From the NCBI RefSeq assembly GCF_000746085.1, contig NZ_JQKO01000010.1:62001-126000 (forward strand): a stretch of 64,000 nucleotides of DNA, given 5' to 3'. Below are positions 18,077-28,205 of this stretch, piece after piece. Position numbers and translations under genes: made by a program. Under the pieces are notes generated by a model. It saw nothing but the letters and a program-made list of their open reading frames with translations, did not search any database and was not told the origin of the DNA. This stretch comes from Methylocapsa aurea. Lineage in GTDB: Bacteria > Pseudomonadota > Alphaproteobacteria > Rhizobiales > Beijerinckiaceae. The number at the start of each line of letters is the position of its first letter. Position 1 is the first letter of the stretch.

Positions 18077-19605
18077 TGGATATCCGCGCCGCAGAAATTT
18101 CCGCGATCCTCAAGAACGAGATCGCCAGCTTCGGCAATGAGGCCGCGGTCACCGAGGTGGGACAAGTCCTCTCGGTCGGCGACGGCATCGCCCGCGTCTA
18201 TGGGCTCGACAATGTCCAGGCCGGCGAAATGGTCGAGTTCGAGAACGGCGTGCGCGGCATGGCCTTGAATCTCGAGAGCGACAATGTCGGCATCGTCATT
18301 TTCGGCAGCGATCGGGACATCAAGGAAGGCCAGACGGTCAAGCGCACCGGGGCCATCGTCGATGTCCCCGTCGGCAAGGAATTGCTCGGCCGCGTCGTCG
18401 ACGCGCTCGGCAATCCGATCGACGGCAAAGGCCCGATCAATGCCTCCCGGCGCGCCCGCGTCGACGTGAAGGCGCCTGGCATCATTCCGCGCAAATCCGT
18501 GCATGAGCCGATGTCCACCGGCCTCAAGGCGATCGACGCGTTGATCCCGATCGGACGCGGCCAGCGCGAACTGATCATCGGCGATCGCCAGACCGGCAAG
18601 ACCGCAGTGGCGCTCGACGCGATCCTCAATCAGAAGTCGATCAACCAGGGGACCGACGAAAGCGCCAAGCTCTATTGCGTCTATGTCGCCATCGGACAGA
18701 AGCGCTCGACCGTCGCCCAGTTCGTGAAGGTTCTGGAAGAGCAGGGCGCCCTGCAATATTCGATCATTATCGCCGCGACCGCGTCCGACCCCGCGCCGAT
18801 GCAGTTCCTGGCGCCCTTCGCGGGCTGCGCCATGGGCGAATATTTTCGCGACAACGGCATGCATGCGCTGATCGTCTATGACGATCTCTCCAAACAGGCG
18901 GTCGCCTATCGGCAAATGTCGCTGCTGTTGCGCCGCCCGCCAGGCCGCGAAGCCTATCCCGGCGACGTGTTCTATCTGCATTCGCGTCTGCTTGAGCGCG
19001 CGGCCAAGCTTAATGACGCGCATGGCGCCGGCTCGCTCACCGCTCTGCCGGTGATCGAAACGCAGGCGAATGACGTTTCGGCCTATATTCCGACCAATGT
19101 GATTTCGATCACCGACGGCCAGATCTTTCTCGAGACCGATCTGTTCTATCAGGGCATCCGCCCCGCGGTGAACGTCGGCCTCTCGGTGTCGCGCGTCGGC
19201 TCCTCGGCGCAGACGAAATCGATGAAAAAGGTCGCCGGCAAGATCAAGGGCGAACTTGCCCAATATCGCGAAATGGCGGCCTTTGCGCAGTTCGGCTCCG
19301 ATCTCGACGCGACGACCCAGCGCCTGCTGGCGCGCGGCTCGCGCCTGACTGAACTCTTGAAGCAGCCGCAGTTCTCGCCCTTGAAGATCGAAGAGCAGGT
19401 GGTTGTGATCTATGCCGGCGTCAACGGTTATCTCGACGCCTTGCCGCTTGCCCGGGTCCGGGCCTTCGAGGACGGCCTTCTGGCGCTTGTGCGCACCAGC
19501 CACGCCAATCTGCTGGAGGAGATCCGGGTCTCGAAGGATCTTTCCGACGTCTCGGCGAAGACGCTGAAATCGATCGTCGACACCTACGCCAAGACATTCG
19601 CTTGA
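18076..19605 (+). CDS. atpA: ATP synthase F1 subunit alpha
   Basis: 509 residues. Walker A is [13 protein letters not shown], preceded by the [20 protein letters not shown] segment. The C-terminal region has [17 protein letters not shown] with the catalytic-site arginine. Alpha forms the non-catalytic nucleotide sites of the F1 hexamer. AGAGG precedes the ATG, and the start overlaps the atpH stop. Length and motifs are standard. It is the second gene of the atpHAGDC operon. Confidence 0.99.
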   Translation: MDIRAAEISAILKNEIASFGNEAAVTEVGQVLSVGDGIARVYGLDNVQAGEMVEFENGVRGMALNLESDNVGIVIFGSDRDIKEGQTVKRTGAIVDVPVGKELLGRVVDALGNPIDGKGPINASRRARVDVKAPGIIPRKSVHEPMSTGLKAIDALIPIGRGQRELIIGDRQTGKTAVALDAILNQKSINQGTDESAKLYCVYVAIGQKRSTVAQFVKVLEEQGALQYSIIIAATASDPAPMQFLAPFAGCAMGEYFRDNGMHALIVYDDLSKQAVAYRQMSLLLRRPPGREAYPGDVFYLHSRLLERAAKLNDAHGAGSLTALPVIETQANDVSAYIPTNVISITDGQIFLETDLFYQGIRPAVNVGLSVSRVGSSAQTKSMKKVAGKIKGELAQYREMAAFAQFGSDLDATTQRLLARGSRLTELLKQPQFSPLKIEEQVVVIYAGVNGYLDALPLARVRAFEDGLLALVRTSHANLLEEIRVSKDLSDVSAKTLKSIVDTYAKTFA

Positions 19606-19645
19606 TTATCCAAGCGGCCCTGGACCAAAGCGAAGCGGATAGACC

Positions 19646-20521
19646 ATGCCCTCGTTGAAGGATCTGCGCAACCGGATCGCCTCCGTCAAGGCGACGCAGA
19701 AGATCACCAAGGCGATGCAGATGGTCGCTGCGGCGAAGCTGCGGCGCGCCCAGACGGCTGCTGAATCCGCCCGGCCTTACGCCGAGCGGATGGAGCAGGT
19801 CCTAGCGAGCCTCGCGGGCTCGATCGGGCCAGGCGCGCAGGCGCCGGCTCTGCTCGCCGGCACGGGGCGCGAGGAGGTCCACCTCCTCATCGTTTGCACG
19901 GCGGAGCGAGGTCTTTGCGGCGGCTTCAACGCGTCGATCGCGCGGCTTGCGCGCGAGTCCGCGACCTCGCTGATGGCGCAGGGCAAGACCGTCAAGATCC
20001 TTTGCATCGGCAAGAAAGGCGCAGACCTACTGCGCCGGCAGTTCGAACGGCAGATCGTCGAAGTGGTCGATTTGCGCGGCGTCCGAACCCTCGGCTTCGA
20101 AAACGCCGACGCGATCGGCCGTAAGCTCGTCGCCCTCTTTCAGGCCGGCGAGTTTGACGTCTGCACCTTGTTCTTCTCGCGATTTAAGACGGTCATTTCG
20201 CAAATTCCGACGGCGCAAAAGCTGATCCCGCTGGCGCTGGCGAGCGACGAGAAGGCTGCTCCTCAGGCCGTTTATGAATATGAGCCGGACGAGGAGCAGA
20301 TTCTCGCTACTCTGTTGCCGCGCAATATCTCGGTCCAGGTGTTGCGGGCGTTGCTCGAAAACGCCGCCTCCGAACAAGGCGCGCGGATGAGCGCGATGGA
20401 CAGCGCCTCCCGCAACGCCGGCGAAATGATCAAAAAGCAGACCATGAAATATAATCGCTCGCGGCAGGCGATGATCACGAAGGAATTGATCGAGATCATC
20501 TCCGGCGCCGAGGCGCTTTGA
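19646..20521 (+). CDS. atpG: ATP synthase F1 subunit gamma
   Basis: 291 residues. The N-terminal helix [20 protein letters not shown] and C-terminal helix [20 protein letters not shown] followed by [14 protein letters not shown] are the coiled-coil rotor shaft, and [17 protein letters not shown] lies in the conserved globular part. Gamma transmits rotation between Fo and F1. It lies between atpA and atpD in the operon. No regulatory Cys insertion of the chloroplast kind is present. Confidence 0.99.
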   Translation: MPSLKDLRNRIASVKATQKITKAMQMVAAAKLRRAQTAAESARPYAERMEQVLASLAGSIGPGAQAPALLAGTGREEVHLLIVCTAERGLCGGFNASIARLARESATSLMAQGKTVKILCIGKKGADLLRRQFERQIVEVVDLRGVRTLGFENADAIGRKLVALFQAGEFDVCTLFFSRFKTVISQIPTAQKLIPLALASDEKAAPQAVYEYEPDEEQILATLLPRNISVQVLRALLENAASEQGARMSAMDSASRNAGEMIKKQTMKYNRSRQAMITKELIEIISGAEAL

Positions 20522-22018
<1,497 letters not shown>

Positions 22019-22172
22019 AACCCTGTTAGGGATCGCCAGCAAAGCGCGCCGGCGGGTCCTTCAAAAAGGGCTCGGCGGCGTGGGTCGTGCGGGATTTGGC
22101 GGTCCGCGTTTCGACGAGCCGATGCGCCCAGCCTGATCCGGGCATAGGACTTTTTCTTTTCGGGGATGCGAC

Positions 22173-22574
22173 ATGGCGACCTTTCACTTCGAACTTGTTT
22201 CACCCGAAAAGCTGATTTTTTCCGGTGACGTCGACGCCGTCGTGGTGCCTGGCGCGGAAGGCGAGTTCACCGTGCTCAAGGACCATGCGCCCCTGATGTC
22301 GACGTTGAAGCCCGGCGTTGTCGAAATCGACGAAACCGCCGCAAGGAAGCTGCGCTTTTTCGTGCGCGGCGGCTTCGCGGACGTTGCGTCTGCCGGTCTG
22401 ACCATTCTCGCCGAACATTCAATTCCGCTGGAAGAGTTCGACGCGGCCAAGATCGCGGCCGACATCAAGGACGCCGAAGAGGATGTCGCCGACGCGACGA
22501 CCGACGAGGCGCGCCGGCTCGCGGCGGAAAAGCGCGATCAATTGCAGGAATTGAAGGCGGCGCTCAAGATCTGA
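22173..22574 (+). CDS. atpC: ATP synthase F1 subunit epsilon
   Basis: 133 residues. The beta-sandwich begins [20 protein letters not shown] with the conserved [21 protein letters not shown] two-helix C-terminal part follows ([20 protein letters not shown]). Epsilon is part of the central stalk and can inhibit ATP hydrolysis. It is the last gene of the operon. The gene downstream is convergent, 93 bp away, with no strong intrinsic terminator visible between them. Confidence 0.97.
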   Translation: MATFHFELVSPEKLIFSGDVDAVVVPGAEGEFTVLKDHAPLMSTLKPGVVEIDETAARKLRFFVRGGFADVASAGLTILAEHSIPLEEFDAAKIAADIKDAEEDVADATTDEARRLAAEKRDQLQELKAALKI

Positions 22575-22667
22575 GCCGAGGCTTTTCCTTCCTCGCGCGC
22601 GATCAAGCCTCTTGCTGGATAACGCATCCGACGCCGCGTCAAATCCGGCTTCAAGATGTCGCGCTGA

Positions 22668-24419
22668 TTATCGCAAGATCAAGGAACGTCGCGATTTACG
22701 GCTTTGCCTGCCTTTGCCTTGAAGGGGGAGCGCGATCAGCTCATCGAGCTCTTGCGGCGTACGAAATGCGACCACTTCGATATGGGCCGTCACATTTTTG
22801 ATCTGGATGCGATGGCTCTCGGCCTCCGGCGCCGCGAAGCCGGCGCGCTCGAGCATAGCGCGTGAGAGAATGATCGTGCAGCGAAGCTCCTTGGTGAGCG
22901 CTTCAAGCCGAGCCGCTATATTGCCGACTTCGCCGAGAAACTGGGCCTGATGCCGACCGGCGACCGTGCCGACGATCGCCAGGCCGAGATGGCAACCGGC
23001 GCCGAATCGAAGCGGAAAATCGAAAGCGATTTCGAACTCCAGACTGAGGGCGGCGAGCGATTCCCATAGATCGCGGAGGGCGAAAACGGCCCGTCTGCAG
23101 GCGGTCGCCGGATCGCAATCAGCGCCGAAAAAGCACATCAATCCATCGCCGGCGATGCTGGTCACTTGGCCGCCGTTGGATTCGGCGGCCTGGACGACCG
23201 CGGCGATGTAGCAATCGATGACAAAGAGCGCGTCATAAGGCAGGCGACCGTCGGCAAGCTTGGTGGAGTTGCGCAAGTCGACGAAAAGCGCCGCGATCTC
23301 ATGTTCCTCGGAAATGGCGAGGGGCGTGGGCAAGAGCCTTGCATTATCGCCATCCGCGCTGAGCAGGGGAACGACGCCGATATTTTCGTAGGGGCGGACC
23401 TGGCAGGCGAGGCGCACGCCTTCATAGGCTCCGATCCAGGCGAGCGTCTTTCGTTCGGCGAGGTTGGGCGCGGGCAGGTGTTCTAGGCCATCGGTGACGA
23501 GAACCCGGCAGGTGGAGCACCGACCGCGCCCGCCGCACATCGACATATGCTCGATCCCGGTCCAGCGGCTGGCCTCCAGGATTGAAAATCCGCGCGGCAC
23601 GATGGCCTCGCGCCCGAGCGGATAGCGGATCGCGACGGCGCGAAAGCGCCGCTCATGCCATTCGCGCGCGCCATGGAGCGCGAATACGGCGCCGACAAGT
23701 CCGAGATATATCAGAATCAATTTTTCGCCGATCGCGCCGAGCCGCGCGGACTGTTCTGGCGTCTGAACATTCACCCGTGCGAGAAAGCCGGGGTCTTGCG
23801 CGAGATGGGCGTCGATGTCGCGGCCTGCGTCCGCCATGCCGACGACCGCGAGGACCGGAATCAGAACCGCCGCGGCGGCGAGCGCCGGCAGATATTTCTG
23901 ATACCATTCCCGGTATCGCAGCCAGCTGTTCAGTCCGATGCAGCCATGAAGCCACAGGACCAGGAGCAGAATGAACTGCCGCGACAGGCCGACCCCCGGT
24001 GACAAGATCCAGTACCGGTAGAGAATGCGCGGATAGCTTTCCTCCAGTCCAAACAGAAAGTGGCCGAAACGAACATTTGTCGCGTGAATGATGATGAGCG
24101 GCGGAATGGACAGGCCAAGAAGAATCTGGAGCAATTCTCCCTTTGGGATCCGCAGATGGCGGCGCCGGACGATGGCGTAAAGGCCGAGTGAGCCGTGGAC
24201 CAGGAAGGATCCATAGAGCAGGGTCTGGCCGACATAGGTGCGCCAGGGCCAAATGAGCGCGAGGCGAACCGCCTCCATCGCGTCCAGACGCAAAATCCCG
24301 CAAGCGTGGTTCAGGAAATGGCTCGTTGCGAAGCTGAATAAAATGAGGCCCGCGCCGAGCCGGAGCGACCGCTCGATCGGCGGAAAACGGGAAGGGCCGG
24401 CTGCCGAACCCAAGCTCAT
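22668..24419 (-). CDS. Membrane adenylate/guanylate cyclase with a 2Fe-2S ferredoxin domain
   Basis: 583 residues in three parts. The first ~260 residues hold about six membrane helices with spaced histidines (SHFLNH, LVHGSLGLYA, IIIHATNVRFGH, WLHGCIGL), like a cytochrome-b or ferric-reductase bundle. A plant-type ferredoxin domain follows with four Cys as CGGRGRCSTC and later LACQV. The C-terminal class III cyclase domain has metal-binding Asp in FVDLRNST and GDGLMCFFG, and transition-state residues in GNIAARLE. It probably makes a cyclic nucleotide in response to redox state (inference). The usual substrate Lys before GDG is Ser (QVTSIAGDG). ATG 24419 has AAAGGA six bases upstream and is preferred over 24560. 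It is convergent with atpC. Confidence 0.87.
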   Translation of the reverse strand: MSLGSAAGPSRFPPIERSLRLGAGLILFSFATSHFLNHACGILRLDAMEAVRLALIWPWRTYVGQTLLYGSFLVHGSLGLYAIVRRRHLRIPKGELLQILLGLSIPPLIIIHATNVRFGHFLFGLEESYPRILYRYWILSPGVGLSRQFILLLVLWLHGCIGLNSWLRYREWYQKYLPALAAAAVLIPVLAVVGMADAGRDIDAHLAQDPGFLARVNVQTPEQSARLGAIGEKLILIYLGLVGAVFALHGAREWHERRFRAVAIRYPLGREAIVPRGFSILEASRWTGIEHMSMCGGRGRCSTCRVLVTDGLEHLPAPNLAERKTLAWIGAYEGVRLACQVRPYENIGVVPLLSADGDNARLLPTPLAISEEHEIAALFVDLRNSTKLADGRLPYDALFVIDCYIAAVVQAAESNGGQVTSIAGDGLMCFFGADCDPATACRRAVFALRDLWESLAALSLEFEIAFDFPLRFGAGCHLGLAIVGTVAGRHQAQFLGEVGNIAARLEALTKELRCTIILSRAMLERAGFAAPEAESHRIQIKNVTAHIEVVAFRTPQELDELIALPLQGKGRQSRKSRRSLILR

Positions 24420-24659
24420 GAACGATCCTTTCGGCAATCGCGTCACCGCTGGCAATAAACCGCGAGCTGCGCGGTTCAATCGCAACAAAAGCGGGCGCGC
24501 CGCAACGGTTTTGTGCAGGAGGTTTTTCGCCGCAGGGAGGCGCTCCGGCGATAGAGGCAATTTTCGCCTTCATGCGCTCTTGCGGCGCGCGCCTCAAGTT
24601 TCCCCTTCGCGGCAAAATGCTTTAGAGGGACGCTTCAACTCCCACAATCTTAGGCGACA

Positions 24660-26474
24660 ATGGCTCCTCCTCTTCTGCTGCTGCAGAACATCATGCTCAC
24701 CCTTGGCGGCAGGCCGCTTTTGGAGGCGGCCGATCTGTCGGTCTCGGCGGGGGAGCGCCTGTGCCTCGTCGGGCGCAATGGGTCCGGCAAATCCACTCTT
24801 CTGAAGATCGCGGCGGGCTTGCTCGAATCCGACGGCGGGACGCGGTTCATGCAGCCCGACGCCAATGTGCGCTATCTGCCGCAGGAGCCGGATCTTTCGG
24901 ACTATCCGACCGCCTTCGCCTATGTCGAGGCGGGACTTGGCCCGTCCGACGATCCGCACCGGGCGCGCACCCTCTTGAATGAACTCGGCCTCAACGGCGA
25001 GGAAGATCCCGCGCGTCTGTCCGGAGGCGAGGCCCGCCGCGCCGCGCTGGCCAGGGTTCTGGCTCCCGAGCCCGATATTCTGCTTCTCGACGAGCCAACA
25101 AATCATCTCGATCTGCCCGCGATCGAATGGCTCGAGGCCGAACTCAAGGGGCTGCGCTCGGCCCTCGTCATCATCAGCCATGATCGCAGATTCTTGCAGA
25201 ACCTCTCGCGCAAGACGGTCTGGCTCGATCGCGGCCGCACCCGCACGCTCAATCGCGGCTTTTTCGAGTTCGAGGCCTGGCGCGACCAGGAACTCGAGGA
25301 GGAGGAGCGCCAGCAGCATAAGATCGACCGCAAGATCGTCGCCGAGGAACATTGGCTGCGCTATGGCGTCACCGCGCGGCGTAAACGCAACCAGAAGCGG
25401 CTCGCTGGTTTGAACGCCATGCGGACCGAGCGGCGCCAGCGCCCGGCCGCGCAGGGGGAAGTCAAGCTCGTCGCCACAGACGGCAAAATTTCGGGAAAGC
25501 TCGTCATCGAAGCCGAGCATGTCGAAAAATCTTTCGGCGACCGCGTCATCGTCAAGGATTTCTCGACGCGGCTTCTGCGCGGCGACAGGCTGGGGATCAT
25601 CGGCGCCAATGGCGCGGGCAAGACGACGCTCATCAATCTCCTGACCGGGGTCCTCGCGCCCGATTCCGGCGCGATCCGCCACGGCGCCAATCTCCAGATG
25701 GCCACCCTAGACCAGGGCCGCGCCAGCCTCGATCCGCAGACGATCCTAAAGGACGCCCTGACCGGCGGCGGAAGCGATTTCGTCGAGATCAATGGCGAGC
25801 GCAAACATGTCATCGGCTACATGAAGGATTTTCTGTTCGGTCCCGAGCAGGCGCGAACGCCTATCGGGCGGCTGTCGGGCGGCGAACGCGGCCGGCTGAT
25901 GCTGGCGCGGGCTCTGGCTCGTCCCTCCAACCTTCTGGTCCTCGACGAGCCGACCAATGATCTCGATCTTGAGACGCTCGATCTTTTGCAGGAGATGCTC
26001 TCGGACTATAAAGGAACCTTGCTGATCGTCAGCCATGATCGCGATTTTCTCGACCGCGTGACGACCTCGGTGCTTTTGTCCGAGAGGTCGGGCCGCTGGG
26101 TCGAATATGCGGGGGGCTATTCCGATATGGTGGCGCAACGCGGGTCAGGAGTGGGCGGCGCGCCGGTCGCGTCGGCGCCGAAGACGGAAAAATCCAAAGC
26201 GGCGGCGGAAGCCCGGGCCGCAAAACCCGCCGCGAAGCCGCGTCTGAGTTTCAAGGAAAAGCACGCCCTCGACACCTTGCCGGACCGGATGGACGAACTG
26301 CGCCGGCAGATGGCGAAGCTGAAGACCTCGCTTGACGATGCTGACCTCTACGCCCGCGATCCAGCCAAGTTCGCGGCTGTCTCGGCCGCTTTCGCCAAGG
26401 CCGAGGCGGAGCTTGCGGTGGCGGAGGAAGATTGGCTCGCGCTGGAAATTCGGCGCGAGGAGATCGAGGGGTAG
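24660..26474 (+). CDS. ABC-F family ATPase (Uup-like)
   Basis: 604 residues with two ABC domains and no membrane helices. First domain: Walker A GRNGSGKSTLL, signature LSGGEARRAALARVL, Walker B LLLDEPTNHLDL. Second domain: Walker [14 protein letters not shown], signature LSGGERGRLMLARAL, LVLDEPTNDLDL. Between them is an arm/linker rich in Arg and Glu (LEEEERQQHKIDRK). The C-terminal ~90 residues are Lys/Ala-rich and then coiled coil, which points to the Uup subgroup. ABC-F proteins bind ribosomes or nucleic acid and rescue or tune translation. It is divergent from the cyclase gene and transcribed toward carbonic anhydrase. Confidence 0.93.
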   Translation: MAPPLLLLQNIMLTLGGRPLLEAADLSVSAGERLCLVGRNGSGKSTLLKIAAGLLESDGGTRFMQPDANVRYLPQEPDLSDYPTAFAYVEAGLGPSDDPHRARTLLNELGLNGEEDPARLSGGEARRAALARVLAPEPDILLLDEPTNHLDLPAIEWLEAELKGLRSALVIISHDRRFLQNLSRKTVWLDRGRTRTLNRGFFEFEAWRDQELEEEERQQHKIDRKIVAEEHWLRYGVTARRKRNQKRLAGLNAMRTERRQRPAAQGEVKLVATDGKISGKLVIEAEHVEKSFGDRVIVKDFSTRLLRGDRLGIIGANGAGKTTLINLLTGVLAPDSGAIRHGANLQMATLDQGRASLDPQTILKDALTGGGSDFVEINGERKHVIGYMKDFLFGPEQARTPIGRLSGGERGRLMLARALARPSNLLVLDEPTNDLDLETLDLLQEMLSDYKGTLLIVSHDRDFLDRVTTSVLLSERSGRWVEYAGGYSDMVAQRGSGVGGAPVASAPKTEKSKAAAEARAAKPAAKPRLSFKEKHALDTLPDRMDELRRQMAKLKTSLDDADLYARDPAKFAAVSAAFAKAEAELAVAEEDWLALEIRREEIEG

Positions 26475-26554
26475 GGGATAGGTTTTCGGTACGGACGCCG
26501 TTCGCGTCGCGAACCGAGATTGCGCATCCTCCCGGCAAGGCTTAAATCGGAGCC

Positions 26555-27280
26555 ATGTCCGAGCCGCTTCCACCCCCCGCCGATGCTCCCGCCCGCCCGC
26601 TTCTGCCGGACCGGCTCGTCTCCGGCTATGAAGCCTTTCTCGGCGGCCGCTATGCGCGCGAATATGATCGCTTCCAGCATTTGGCGCGGGCCGGGCAAAA
26701 TCCGCGCATCATGCTGATCGGCTGCTGCGATTCGCGGGTTTCGCCGGAGGTGATCTTCGACGCGGGGCCAGGCGAAATTTTTGTCGTTCGCAATGTCGCC
26801 AATCTGGTGCCGCCCTATGCGCCGAACGACGGCCTGCATGGCACTTCGGCGGCGCTCGAATATGCCGTGCTCGGGCTTCGCGTCGAGCATATCGTGCTGC
26901 TTGGCCATGCGAGCTGCGGCGGCGTGCGCGCCTATGCGGAAAGCGATCTCGATCCCTATCAAAGGCCGCTCTCCTCCGGCGATTTCATCGGCAAATGGAT
27001 GAGCTTGATCGCGGCCGCCGCCGCCAAGGTGGGGCCCGCATCCGAGCCGCTCGCTGATTATGTCGAGCGGTTGGCGCTCGCCTCGATCGTCCAGGGCCTC
27101 GCCAACCTCCGCAGCTTTCCCGCCGTCGCGACGCTGGAGCAGCGCGGCAAGCTGAGCCTTCACGGCGCCTATTTCAGCATAGCCGAAGGCCGATTGCTGG
27201 CGCTTGATGAGGCGTCCGGGCGCTTCTTGCCGGTGTCGGCGAAGGCGCACGCCACGGCCTTCGCCGAACCAAGATTCTAG
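26555..27280 (+). CDS. Beta-class carbonic anhydrase
   Basis: 241 residues. Zinc ligands are visible in IGCCDSRVSPE (Cys57, with the Asp59-Arg61 dyad) and in LLGHASCGGV (His118 and Cys121). It interconverts carbon dioxide and bicarbonate in the cytoplasm and probably supplies bicarbonate for carboxylases such as acetyl-CoA carboxylase. It starts 80 bp after the ABC-F gene. The TAG stop at 27278-27280 coincides with the left boundary (CTAGAGCGC) of a composite dispersed repeat. Confidence 0.95.
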   Translation: MSEPLPPPADAPARPLLPDRLVSGYEAFLGGRYAREYDRFQHLARAGQNPRIMLIGCCDSRVSPEVIFDAGPGEIFVVRNVANLVPPYAPNDGLHGTSAALEYAVLGLRVEHIVLLGHASCGGVRAYAESDLDPYQRPLSSGDFIGKWMSLIAAAAAKVGPASEPLADYVERLALASIVQGLANLRSFPAVATLEQRGKLSLHGAYFSIAEGRLLALDEASGRFLPVSAKAHATAFAEPRF

Positions 27281-27507
27281 AGCGCTTTCAGTTTCCGCGG
27301 AATCAGAAAGCAGCTCTAGAGCCGGATGACTTTTGATGGAATCGCAGCGCGGTTCCATCAAAAGTCTGAATCCGCCTCTCATCAAAGAGTTAGAGCATGA
27401 TGTCGCCCGAAAACCGGTTTCCACTTTTCGGCATCATGCTTTAGGTCTTTGTTTTATCGCATTTTCTTAACGCGAACCGGTATCCACTTCGCTCAAAAAT
27501 GCTCTAA
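27277..27507 (-). repeat. Composite dispersed repeat with modules I, II and III
   Basis: The longest mosaic copy. 27277-27320 is the CTAGAGCGCTTTC / GAAAGCAGCTCTAG palindrome. 27321-27395 is module II with hairpin arms 27328-27345 and 27349-27366. 27396-27442 is module III, GAGCATGATG ... CATCATGCT. 27443-27507 is the type I core in reverse orientation (GCATTTTCTTAACGCGAACC). The right end is GCTCTAAA. Confidence 0.85.
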
Positions 27508-27772
27508 ATTTCCCGCCCGCGCGCGGCTCGACCGATGGCGCGTTTCTTCGCCGAACCATTTTGAACTGAACCGCGTTATACCCTACAGGGCCAAGCGCTT
27601 GGTTCAAGCGAGCGGCCGGCTTTGGCGGGTCGTCCGGGGAAGCGCAATCTTGCGCGGCATCTGGAACAAGCGCATTCTATTAGAAGAATTTGCCGCTGCC
27701 GGTGGGCGGTTGAAGCAAACGAAATAATAAAAGTTCGTGAAGCCGTTTAGGCGGGCGCTTAGGGAGGTGAAG
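27281..27772. other. Non-coding region between carbonic anhydrase and CBS protein genes
   Basis: Mostly the composite repeat up to 27507, then about 265 bp without a supported gene. A 92-codon frame at 27449-27727 begins inside the repeat and lacks a ribosome binding site. The CBS-protein promoter must lie in the right half. Confidence 0.6.
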
Positions 27773-28204
27773 ATGACAGTAGCGTTGATTCTTGCGGCCA
27801 AGGGCCGAGACGTCGTCACAACTCAGCCGCATCGGACTTTGGCCGAAGTCGCCGAAGTCTTGGTCGCCAAGAATATTGGCGCGGTCGTGGTTGCCGATGT
27901 CGAAGGCCGCATTCTCGGGATTCTATCCGAACGCGATATTATTCGCGCGGTGGCCAAGCGCGGCGCCAATGTGTTCAACGACGCCGTGTCGATGCACATG
28001 ACGATAAAGGTGACCACGACGACCGAGGACGTGCATGTTTACGAAGCCTTGGAACAAATGACCAATCAACGGTTTCGTCATCTCCCTGTCGTCAGTAACG
28101 GCAGGCTTGCCGGACTCATCTCGATTGGCGATCTGGTCAAGCACCGCCTCGCCGAATGCGAATTCGAACATAAGGCGATGCGGGAATATATCGCGACGGC
28201 TTGA
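27773..28204 (+). CDS. CBS-domain pair protein
   Basis: 143 residues made of two CBS motifs and little else: TLAEVAEVLVAKNIGAVVVA with GRILGILSERDIIRAVAKRG, and EDVHVYEALEQMTNQRFRHLPVV with GRLAGLISIGDLVKHRL. Stand-alone CBS pairs bind adenine nucleotides and act as energy or redox sensors for partner proteins. The start ATG 27773 has a strong GGGAGGTGA just upstream, so the frame from 27737 is rejected. It is convergent with the patatin-like gene, one base between stops. The partner is not evident from the neighbours. Confidence 0.92.
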   Translation: MTVALILAAKGRDVVTTQPHRTLAEVAEVLVAKNIGAVVVADVEGRILGILSERDIIRAVAKRGANVFNDAVSMHMTIKVTTTTEDVHVYEALEQMTNQRFRHLPVVSNGRLAGLISIGDLVKHRLAECEFEHKAMREYIATA

Positions 28205-28205
28205 T

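Noticed and set aside
17554..19503. 649-codon open frame antisense to atpH-atpA
   Set aside because: Same cause: codon bias in the sense strand keeps the opposite frame open. No ribosome binding site or family.
27449..27727. 92-codon ORF after the carbonic anhydrase gene
   Set aside because: Begins inside the composite repeat, no ribosome binding site, no domain.
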